Shown here: piece after piece, positions 1 to 5,270 of the stretch
Layout of the letters: each line of letters begins with the position of its first letter
How positions within the stretch are numbered: position 1 is the stretch's first letter
The notes under the pieces: model-generated
Told to the model about the DNA's origin: nothing
Database searches by the model: none
What the model saw: only the letters and a program-made list of their open reading frames with translations
Translations under genes and position numbers: made by a program
NCBI GenBank assembly: GCA_034437455.1
Contig: DAOTUB010000291.1
Location: forward strand, 1 to 5,397
Length of the DNA: 5,397 nucleotides
Direction of reading: 5' to 3'
DNA from: DAOTUB01 sp034437455
Lineage (GTDB): Bacteria; Chloroflexota; Anaerolineae; B4-G1

Positions 1-10
1 GGTAATCCAT
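1..10 (-). CDS. Start of a gene leaving the window (first 3 codons only)
   Basis: On the minus strand an ATG at 10-8 is preceded by AGGAGG (21-16) with a 5-nt spacer (AGACA), a near-perfect ribosome binding site. The visible codons read M-D-Y and then the window ends. The start lies 81 bases beyond the stop of the broken beta-helix gene on the same strand, so it may once have been the next gene of that transcript. Product unknown. The only evidence is the ribosome binding site and start codon. Confidence 0.4.
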
Positions 11-69
11 TGTCTCCTCCTGGCACTGATCCCTGAATCTCTTGCACTGGAGGCGAGTTTACCCGATTC

Positions 70-82
70 GCGCTGAAAGCGC
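70..82. other. Short perfect hairpin after the broken beta-helix gene
   Basis: GCGCT (70-74) and AGCGC (78-82) form a 5-bp perfect stem with a 3-nt GAA loop, ten bases beyond the minus-strand stop codon at 94-92. No T-run follows on either strand, so it does not meet the usual pattern of an intrinsic terminator. It could be a weak 3' structure or chance. Confidence 0.25.
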
Positions 83-91
83 AAGGTCTAA

Positions 92-681
92 TTATGCGAT
101 TGTTAACGTGCGGTCAAAGGTCACGCTAATGATGAAACCATCCAGCACGGCGCTATCATCGGTAGCACTGCCGGTGACCACGTGATAGACGTTGTCGCCG
201 ACGATATTGTCCGTGTCGGTGACCACGCCGTGCGGGTCAGTGCGTCGTTCTGTTCCAGGTCGCCGCTGAGCACGGTGAGATAGGTTTCCCAGTCGCGCTC
301 GCTCCATTCGTCGGCATCCACCCCCGGGGCGAACCCGCCATAGAGCGCCACGCCGGTCGTGAGCGTAAAGGTGGACGTGAGAACATTGTCCGTCTGTCCC
401 ACACCCTCGTCGGGATAGTAGACACCTTGCGCCACCCAGATCTCGTCGCCGCTGGCGGCAGCGACCAGCGCCTCCTGCACAGTGGTATAGGCCGTGCTCC
501 AGGAAAGGCCGTCGTGCGCCGGGCCGGGCGCGTCGGCATCGACATAGATCGTTCCCTGGGCGCGGGCGGGCAGCGGCGAGCCAATCAGCATCAGCGCGGC
601 GCTCATAGCCACGCCGAGCAGCACAGTGACCCACGTGAGAAGCATATACCTTGCCGGTTTGGTTAACAGAGTTGTGTGCAT
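92..681 (-). pseudogene. Broken N-terminal part of a secreted beta-helix surface protein
   Basis: The start is ATG at 681-679, chosen over an in-frame ATG at 702 because GAGAGG lies 7 nt upstream of it. Residues 1-41 form a signal peptide: basic start, hydrophobic core TWVTVLLGVAMSAALMLIG, then ARA before Q42. The mature start TIYVDADAPG, the segment DEIWVAQGVYYPDEG and the run LYGGFAP are typical of large Chloroflexota proteins with a choice-of-anchor or right-handed beta-helix (PbH1-like) fold. After SGDLEQND, near 242-244, the frame breaks. The sensible continuation, DPHGVVTDTDNIVGDNVYH then AVLDGF, lies in a second frame that ends at the TAA at 94-92. Supplying one base near 243 would give NDATDPHGVV, which fits the family pattern as I recall it. 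Even repaired, the protein stops after the first beta-helix rungs, where intact relatives run for hundreds of residues more. It is therefore both frameshifted and truncated. A good promoter still precedes it. Confidence 0.75.
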
Positions 682-735
682 TGATTTTCCTCTCGAATAC
701 AAGCGGGTGATTTGAGTCTTTCAGCGTACGCGTCC

Positions 736-764
736 AGTATAGTCAATTTGTATCGAGTTGGCAA
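736..764 (-). promoter_or_regulatory. Sigma70-type promoter for the beta-helix gene
   Basis: Read on the minus strand, TTGCCA (764-759) and TATACT (741-736) are separated by exactly 17 bp. Transcription would start near 729 and leave a leader of about 48 nt before the ATG at 681. The match and position are good. Activity is inferred. Confidence 0.6.
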
Positions 765-784
765 TCTGGCGATGTCACCCACCC

Positions 785-862
785 GTCATTCCGAGCGGAG
801 TCGAGGAATCTCTGCCCGCGTGCCAAGGTAGCCTTGGATTTCTCGACTGCGCTACTAATGAA
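785..862. repeat. Palindromic interspersed repeat (REP/MITE-like, about 78 bp)
   Basis: This non-coding element folds on itself almost end to end. TCATT (786-790) pairs with AATGA (857-861). AGCGGAGTCGAG (794-805) pairs with CTCGACTGCGCT (842-853) with one mismatch. AAT (807-809) pairs with ATT (838-840). CCAAGG (823-828) pairs perfectly with CCTTGG (832-837) around a TAG loop. The opening GTCATTCCGAGCGGAGTCG resembles an interspersed palindromic repeat I recall from Chloroflexota and other bacteria (GTCATTCCGAGC...GAGGAATCT). An open frame across it reads VIPSGVEESL, the spurious peptide such repeats often give in annotations. It has no transposase and probably depended on one in trans. It lies between the two surface-protein remnants, where recombination between copies may have helped the decay. 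Confidence 0.65.
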
Positions 863-936
863 CTGCACTCTCCCCCCTGCTCCCAGCCGATCCGCGATCG
901 GCGGCTGACGCCGCGCAGACCTTATCCAAGCACGAA

Positions 937-1140
937 TTAGCGGGCGCTGCCGCCGCTTCCCTGCAGCAGCAGCGGCAGATAGACGGCGTGGCCAGGTCAA
1001 GTCGTAGAGAAGGTAGCCATGACGTCCTTGTCCGCGTCCATCGTCACCTGCGTCTGCGTGAGCGTACCGCTGACCGCGCCGCTCCAGCCATCGAATTGCC
1101 AGCCCGCAGTCACCGCGTCGCCATGCAGGCAGGAAACCCA
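937..1140 (-). pseudogene. C-terminal remnant of a surface protein with InlB-like repeat
   Basis: Read on the minus strand from 1140 to the TAA at 939-937, the frame gives GWQFDGWSGAVSG, then VTMDADKDVMATFSTT, a TGA stop (999-997), then PGHAVYLPLLLQ and GSGGSAR. The first part matches the 'aGWxFxGWSG...itMdadksVtAtF' pattern of the divergent InlB B-repeat / bacterial repeat family found in extracellular proteins. The VYLPLxL ending is characteristic of C-termini of Anaerolineae surface proteins. Codons upstream of about 1161 run into stops and no family pattern is seen there, so the rest of the gene is lost. The in-frame TGA sits between two segments that clearly belong together, which marks a nonsense mutation. 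Being a C-terminus upstream of an N-terminus on the same strand, it comes from a different gene than the one at 92-681. Confidence 0.6.
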
Positions 1141-1203
1141 CGACGTCAGTCGTGCGGGGGTTCACAGCTAGCCCAGGGCTCGCAAAGAAGAATTGAGCGG
1201 TGT

Positions 1204-1231
1204 TTGACATCCTGACAAAGAAAAGTATACT
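1204..1231 (+). promoter_or_regulatory. Near-consensus sigma70 promoter
   Basis: TTGACA (1204-1209) is a perfect -35 box. TATACT (1226-1231) is a one-mismatch -10 box. The spacer is 16 bp. Transcription would run rightward from about 1238. It is the strongest plus-strand promoter visible upstream of the small ORF at 1413 and of the oxidoreductase operon at 1732. Its -10 box lies inside the first of two palindromic sites (separate entry), which points to repression. No other convincing promoter was found between here and 1732. Confidence 0.65.
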
Positions 1232-1259
1232 GTATATTGAGAGAAATATACTGTATACT
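1224..1259. promoter_or_regulatory. Twin palindromic operator over the promoter
   Basis: TATACTGTATA occurs at 1226-1236 and again at 1247-1257. Each copy is an odd palindrome (TATAC-T-GTATA), and the copies are exactly 21 bp apart, close to two DNA turns. The flanks also match in mirror image: AGTATACTGTATATT (1224-1238) is the reverse complement of AATATACTGTATACT (1245-1259) except at the centre. The first copy covers the -10 box and the second falls just after the predicted start of transcription. This is the arrangement expected for a dimeric repressor binding two sites on one face of the helix. No regulator gene is in the window, and I do not recognise the motif well enough to name a family. 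Confidence 0.6.
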
Positions 1260-1332
1260 GATCGATCCATTATATCGTTTACCTCGCAGACCAAGATTGA
1301 CCCATCACCGTTCTACCACAAAATAGCGAAAC

Positions 1333-1374
1333 TGTGCTCAGGTGCAGAGCAGATGTGCTTTTCGAACCAGCACA
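1333..1374 (+). other. Possible alternative hairpins in the leader RNA
   Basis: TGCTC (1335-1339) can pair with GAGCA (1347-1351) over a 7-nt loop. TGTGCT (1354-1359) can pair with AGCACA (1369-1374) over a 9-nt loop. TGTGCT is also present at 1333-1338 and could pair with the same AGCACA, opening the first hairpin. The stems are short and could be chance. They lie in the predicted transcript between the promoter at 1204 and the small ORF at 1413. Confidence 0.2.
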
Positions 1375-1412
1375 AGCGTAATCTTTAGCTGTGTTTGCCA
1401 AGGAGGGCGCTT

Positions 1413-1526
1413 ATGGAGCGACATCCCGAGTCATTGCTGTGGGCGGCCTCCCTTTGTATATTAGCAACGGGTATCTCGGGGGCCGTATCTCGTACTTGGA
1501 CTGGATCACCTTTCCACCTGGCATAA
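1413..1526 (+). CDS. Small putative single-pass membrane protein (37 aa)
   Basis: AAGGAGG (1400-1406) stands 6 nt before ATG at 1413, the best ribosome binding site in the window. The frame runs 37 codons to TAA at 1524-1526. The product starts MERHPESLLW and has a hydrophobic stretch (about residues 8-25, LLWAASLCILATGISGAV), long enough for one membrane span or an uncleaved signal, followed by a short polar tail. I do not recognise it. It could be a genuine small membrane protein, a leader peptide for the operon, or the stump of a longer gene truncated after its first helix. The 8-mer GTATCTCG occurs twice in it (1471-1478 and 1485-1492). The segment 1402-1410 that contains the ribosome binding site can pair with 1443-1451 (8 of 9 bases), so the start may be partly masked in the RNA. 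The predicted promoter lies about 175 nt upstream of it. Confidence 0.4.
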   Translation: MERHPESLLWAASLCILATGISGAVSRTWTGSPFHLA

Positions 1527-1540
1527 AGCGATGCGGTGCT

Positions 1541-1555
1541 GGGCGTCGAGCGCCC
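1541..1555 (+). other. Short GC hairpin after the small ORF
   Basis: GGGCG (1541-1545) and CGCCC (1551-1555) form a 5-bp stem with a 5-nt loop, 15 bases after the small ORF's stop. No T-run follows (the next bases are CCCACCTAGGGC), so it is not a convincing intrinsic terminator. Transcription may well continue into the operon at 1732. The rest of 1527-1679 shows only an imperfect direct repeat, GTTTCAAAGGG (1632-1642) and GTTTCAAGGG (1646-1655), and a ribosome-binding-like AAGGAGG (1599-1605) without a usable start codon after it. Confidence 0.25.
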
Positions 1556-1679
1556 CCCACCTAGGGCAAATTCTCCGAGATAGCTAGAGAAAAAAGAAAG
1601 GAGGCCCCAACCACAGATATTTCACGACACAGTTTCAAAGGGATTGTTTCAAGGGCAGCTGATGTATTTTTGTGTGACC

Positions 1680-1706
1680 CCAGGTACAAGGTGAGAAATC
1701 ACCTGG
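1680..1706 (+). promoter_or_regulatory. Competing hairpins just upstream of the oxidoreductase
   Basis: Two perfect 6-bp stems share the same right arm. CCAGGT (1680-1685) can pair with ACCTGG (1701-1706). Alternatively AGGTGA (1689-1694) can pair with TCACCT (1699-1704) across a GAAA loop of the stable GNRA type. They exclude each other and end 8 bases before the AAGGGAG ribosome binding site (1715-1721) of the gene starting at 1732. The position suits translational or protein-mediated control. I could not match it to the Moco riboswitch or another named class. Confidence 0.35.
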
Positions 1707-1731
1707 ACAACAAGAAGGGAGATAACGAGTT

Positions 1732-3876
1732 ATGAGCACATCAGCATGGATTCCGACAGCCTGTTACCAATGCAAAGCTGAATGTCCTATCCTCGTGCGC
1801 GTCGAGGATGGAAAAGCAAAGGAGGTGCGGGGCAATCCCAGGGCGCACGGCAAGGCTTGCGTCAAGGGCATGGCCGGCATCGCCCTAGAGTACTCACCGG
1901 ACCGCTTGCTCTACCCGATGAAGCGGGTGGGCAAACGCGGTGAGAGAAAGTTTGAGCGCATCTCCTGGGATGAGGCGCTGGATATCCTCACTGCCAAGCT
2001 TCAAGACCTAAAGAATCGGGGCCAGGCCCACAAGCTCACGGCCAGCTTTTTTCCCCACAGCATCACCGATCCCAAGTGGCGCTTTCTGAACGCCTATGGC
2101 GGCTTTATCAACACCGCCCTGCCCCACTGCGACTCGGCCAAGATCGTCGCGTTCCTAAAGACCTTGGGTGGCGTTCCCAACCACCACATCCCGCCCGCCT
2201 ATTTCACCGTGCCCAAGGGTGGCATCATCATCCTCGCCGGTCGCCACGCCTTCGGCGGCCTGGACAACGCCGCCGTTCCCAGGGACATCCTGGATGCCAA
2301 GGCCCGCGGCGCCAAGCTAGTCGTCATTGATCCCATCTTTACACCAGACGCTGCCAAGGCCGACCAGTGGATTCCCATCAAACCGGGTGGGGATACGGCT
2401 TTCTTTTTGGGGATGATCCATCACATCATCACCCAGGACCTTTACGACAAGGACTTTGTGGAGAATTGGGCTCGCAAAGGCGACTTTGACAAGCTCAAGG
2501 CCTACATTGCGGACAAGACACCGGCAAAGATGGCCGAAATCTGCGACGTCGCGCCCGAGGTGATCAAGCAACTGGCTGAGGAATGCGCCAAGGCGCCGTC
2601 GGTGGGCGTGGACAGTTTTAAGGGCATTATGCTGGGGCAGGCTCTCGACTTTGGCCACGCTTGGACGATCTTTTTGACCATCACGGGCAACATCGATAAT
2701 CCCGGGGGCCAGCCGTTGCCCGACCTGACCCCAATGACTCCCGTCGAACCCATCCCCGCCGGTCCCAACCTCCACGAATTGGGATGGCACCGTACAGGCC
2801 CGCATGCGGACGTCTTTGAAAAATACTCGTTCATTATGGAGCCCACGTGGTACGAGGCCCAGGCCATTAGAAATGGCGGGCTCAAGGTCCTCATCGTCTC
2901 CGAGGCAAACCCGGCCCTGACAGAGATGGGGCAGCAATCCTGGCAAGAGGCTGTCTGCGAGACGGACGAGAACGGGGAATACAAGCTCGAACTGCTCGTT
3001 TCCTGCGAGATCATGATGTCCGAGACTGCCAGGTTTGCCGACCTGGTACTGCCGGACAAGAGCTATTTCGAGCGTTGGGAGCTCCTCTATATGCCTTGGT
3101 GGTACAACTTTGGGCACGGCGTATGCCTGCGTCAGCCGGTCGTAGAGGCTCCTGGCGAATGTCGCCATCTCAACGAGGTCTTTATCGAGTTGGGTAAGCG
3201 GCTGGTGCCCGAGTATTTCCAGTTCGAGGACGATGTGGCATACTATGATATCCAGCTCGCCGGGCTTGGGCTCTCTGTCGAAAAGCTGCAAAAGATGGGC
3301 GGCATCTGGACTTCGGGCACGATGGGTTTTCGTAAATACGAAAAGGCCGGTGGTTTTGGCACGCCCAGTGGAAAGATACACCTGTACTGGGAGGATCTGG
3401 AAGGACCGCCTTGGAATCAGGCGATGCCGCGACCGGGCCTCGCGCCAGAGTACGAAGCGAACGTCCAAGAGTACCCGTTCATCTTGATCTCCTACCGCAC
3501 CATCTTTCACTCCGGGGCCGGGCAGTGGACCCACAACAACCCCCATCTGCGAGATGCGGTTTCCGGTATGCGCGAGAATCCTCTCATGGTCAACCCCATC
3601 GCTGCCAAGAAACTGGGACTCTCTGACGGTGCTGTGGTGACGGTCGAGGCGCCCTTTGGAGGAAAAGCCGAGGCGACGGTCAAGCTCACGGAGCGCATCC
3701 GGCCCGACTGTGTGGGGCTGGCTCATGGGTTTGGCTCCACCGTCGGCAGGACCGCTACCACGGGGGAGGGGGTCAGCGACAACCTTCTGATCCCGGACGC
3801 CGCCAAGATGCTCGAGTGGCAGGATGTGGTCGGAGGGGAATCTCACGTCTCGACTCGCGTCAGGATCGTGAAGTGA
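1732..3876 (+). CDS. Molybdopterin (bis-MGD) oxidoreductase, catalytic subunit, DMSO reductase superfamily
   Basis: The 714-aa protein transfers electrons or oxygen at a Mo or W atom held by two pterin guanine dinucleotides. The N-terminal Mop4Fe4S domain is C11-x2-C14-x3-C18-x24-C43, followed by K45, the usual electron-relay position. C133 in NTALPHCDSAK sits where the family places its metal ligand, so a Cys-ligated metal is predicted. The middle has typical blocks: GGIIILAGRHAFGG (about 163-176), ARGAKLVVIDP followed by ADQWIPIKPGGD (about 192-223), and TGNIDNPGG (about 319-327). SETARFADLVLP and the C-terminal MGD-binding domain (from about 582, including SGAGQWTHNNPHLR) complete the fold. 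Length matches soluble members of about 700-750 aa. No Tat or Sec signal and no membrane helix are seen, so it should be cytoplasmic. The start has AAGGGAG 10 nt upstream and no earlier in-frame candidate is needed. The residue after C14 is Lys, not the catalytic Asp of acetylene hydratase. The frame is clean throughout. Substrate unknown: thiosulfate/polysulfide-type, formate-type and unassigned enzymes all fit the architecture. Confidence 0.93.
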   Translation: MSTSAWIPTACYQCKAECPILVRVEDGKAKEVRGNPRAHGKACVKGMAGIALEYSPDRLLYPMKRVGKRGERKFERISWDEALDILTAKLQDLKNRGQAHKLTASFFPHSITDPKWRFLNAYGGFINTALPHCDSAKIVAFLKTLGGVPNHHIPPAYFTVPKGGIIILAGRHAFGGLDNAAVPRDILDAKARGAKLVVIDPIFTPDAAKADQWIPIKPGGDTAFFLGMIHHIITQDLYDKDFVENWARKGDFDKLKAYIADKTPAKMAEICDVAPEVIKQLAEECAKAPSVGVDSFKGIMLGQALDFGHAWTIFLTITGNIDNPGGQPLPDLTPMTPVEPIPAGPNLHELGWHRTGPHADVFEKYSFIMEPTWYEAQAIRNGGLKVLIVSEANPALTEMGQQSWQEAVCETDENGEYKLELLVSCEIMMSETARFADLVLPDKSYFERWELLYMPWWYNFGHGVCLRQPVVEAPGECRHLNEVFIELGKRLVPEYFQFEDDVAYYDIQLAGLGLSVEKLQKMGGIWTSGTMGFRKYEKAGGFGTPSGKIHLYWEDLEGPPWNQAMPRPGLAPEYEANVQEYPFILISYRTIFHSGAGQWTHNNPHLRDAVSGMRENPLMVNPIAAKKLGLSDGAVVTVEAPFGGKAEATVKLTERIRPDCVGLAHGFGSTVGRTATTGEGVSDNLLIPDAAKMLEWQDVVGGESHVSTRVRIVK

Positions 3877-3887
3877 AGGAGACAGCC

Positions 3888-5270
3888 ATGAAGACAAATA
3901 CAAACACCAAGCAACTCGGTATGACGATAGATCTGAATAGATGTATAGGGTGCAACACCTGCATCGTGGCCTGTAGAAACTTTCACGAACTGGTGGATCC
4001 CACCGGGACGATGCCCAACCCCATGCCCTACTACCTGCGCGTAGAAAGCCACTGCCTTGGCACTTTTCCCGACATTGCGATGGACGCGTGGGTTGTCCCG
4101 TGCCAGCACTGCGCCGATCCGGAATGCGTGGCCGCTTGCCCAGAAGGCGCCATCAGCAAGGACCCGCATACCGGTATCGTCCATATAGACCCGGCAACCT
4201 GCACCGGCTGCAACGCGGTTCCGGGGACCTTTGGAATCGAGAAATTAAAAACCGCCCCGTGTATGGTCGAGTGTCCGGCTCACATCAACGTTCAGGGATA
4301 TGTATCCCTGGCCGCCAAGGGAAAATATCGAGAGGCGCTGAAGCTTATCAAGGAGGCTAACCCGCTCCCCGCTATCACTGGCCGGGTGTGTTACCATCCC
4401 TGCGAATCAGTCTGCAAACGGGGCGAGATTGATGAGGCGCTCGCCATCAACGCCATCAAGCGCTTCGTGGCGGACCTGGATCTGAACGCCGACGAGCGCT
4501 ATGTGCCCGAGATCAAGGAGCACAAAGAGGATCAGGTCGCCATCGTCGGATCAGGCCCTGCCGGCCTGACCTGCGCGTACTATTTGGCGTGCGAGGGCTA
4601 CCAGGTCACCATGTTTGAAAAAGAATCCGTGCTGGGCGGAATGCTGACACAGGGTATCCCGTCGTATCGTCTGCCCCGTGACGTCGTAGAGGCCGAGATC
4701 GGAATCCTCTACGAGATGGGGGTGACGGTCAAGACCGGCGTAGAAATCGGTCAAGACGTGACCATCGCCCAATTGCGCCAGCAGGGATTCAAGGCCTTTT
4801 TCCTCGCCATCGGCACCCAGGAATGTATAACATTGGGCGTTGAAGGCGAAGACCTGGCGGGCGTGTACCCCGGATTGGACTACTTGCGACAGGTCAACCT
4901 GGGGGAGCCGGTGACGCTAGGTAAGCGCGTGGCCGTCATCGGCGGCGGTAACGTCGCCATTGACGTCGTCCGGACCGCCCGCCGGTTGGGCGCCGAGGAT
5001 GCCTTTATCTTGTACCGCCGCAGCATGGAAGAGATGCCCGCCCGGCCCGGTGAGCTGGAAGAGTGCCAGGAGGAAGGTGTTCCCATCAACGTCCTGACGC
5101 AACCGCTCCGCTTCATCGGCGAAAATGGGCGTGTGAAAGCGATCGAATGCATCAAGATGCGCCTGAGCGATAAACGCGACGACAGCGGCAGACCCGTCCC
5201 CGAGCCTATCCCGGGCTCAACGTTCACCATCTCTATCGACCGCTTTATCAGGGGAGTCGATCTGCGCTAG
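3888..5270 (+). CDS. Chimeric ferredoxin / GltD-type FAD-NAD(P)H oxidoreductase, probably damaged
   Basis: This 460-aa protein starts at ATG 3888: AAGGAG (3876-3881) overlaps the previous stop and lies 6 nt away, with 11 bp between genes. An in-frame ATG at 3816 lies inside the upstream gene and is rejected. Residues 1-110 resemble DmsB/NrfC electron-transfer subunits: C19-x2-C22-x2-C25-x3-C29, then C72-x2-C75-x4-C80-x3-C84-P, then C105-TG-C108. At that point the third motif stops, and the fourth is absent. From about 117 the protein follows the GltD/DPYD-type small-subunit pattern: KTAPC125MVEC129PAHINVQGY, then GRVC168YHPC172ESVC176. An FAD Rossmann motif VGSGPAG (220-226) with E244 and an NAD(P)H motif GGGNVA (352-357) with YRR (376-378) follow; the arginines favour NADPH. 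After GSTFTI (443-448) it jumps to SIDRFIRGVDLR, so the closing FAD-binding block (typically GVFAxGD...GPxTVIEAIAxGxxAA) is missing. TAG ends the frame at 5268-5270. Its likely role was passing electrons between NADPH and the upstream Mo/W enzyme. Whether it still works is doubtful. Confidence 0.8.
   Translation: MKTNTNTKQLGMTIDLNRCIGCNTCIVACRNFHELVDPTGTMPNPMPYYLRVESHCLGTFPDIAMDAWVVPCQHCADPECVAACPEGAISKDPHTGIVHIDPATCTGCNAVPGTFGIEKLKTAPCMVECPAHINVQGYVSLAAKGKYREALKLIKEANPLPAITGRVCYHPCESVCKRGEIDEALAINAIKRFVADLDLNADERYVPEIKEHKEDQVAIVGSGPAGLTCAYYLACEGYQVTMFEKESVLGGMLTQGIPSYRLPRDVVEAEIGILYEMGVTVKTGVEIGQDVTIAQLRQQGFKAFFLAIGTQECITLGVEGEDLAGVYPGLDYLRQVNLGEPVTLGKRVAVIGGGNVAIDVVRTARRLGAEDAFILYRRSMEEMPARPGELEECQEEGVPINVLTQPLRFIGENGRVKAIECIKMRLSDKRDDSGRPVPEPIPGSTFTISIDRFIRGVDLR

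Noticed and set aside
758..940. Plus-strand open frame giving VIPSGVEESL...
   Set aside because: This is the translation of the palindromic interspersed repeat, a known source of spurious protein predictions, not a gene.
997..999. Selenocysteine or general stop-codon recoding (TGA at 997-999 and TAG at 5268-5270)
   Set aside because: The TGA lies in a surface-protein remnant in a position with no redox role, and TGA also ends the oxidoreductase gene normally. Both cases sit in genes with other damage, so nonsense mutation is simpler.
743..1294. Minus-strand open frame of 183 codons across the intergenic region
   Set aside because: It runs through the promoter/operator at 1204-1259 and the palindromic repeat. 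The recognisable protein remnant there lies in a different frame (937-1140).
1200..1388. Plus-strand open frame of 62 codons
   Set aside because: It starts upstream of and runs through the -35, -10 and operator sites, has no ribosome binding site, and its composition reflects the AT-rich control region.
1541..1555. Intrinsic terminator after the small ORF
   Set aside because: The stem is only 5 bp and no T-run follows.
1732..3876. Identification as acetylene hydratase
   Set aside because: Length and Cys spacing are similar, but the Asp that follows the second cluster cysteine in that enzyme is Lys15 here. The rest of the sequence does not single out that function.
2317..3903. Long open frame (528 codons) on the minus strand
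   Set aside because: It is the antisense of the molybdopterin oxidoreductase. The plus-strand product has all family motifs, and the antisense translation shows no recognisable domain.
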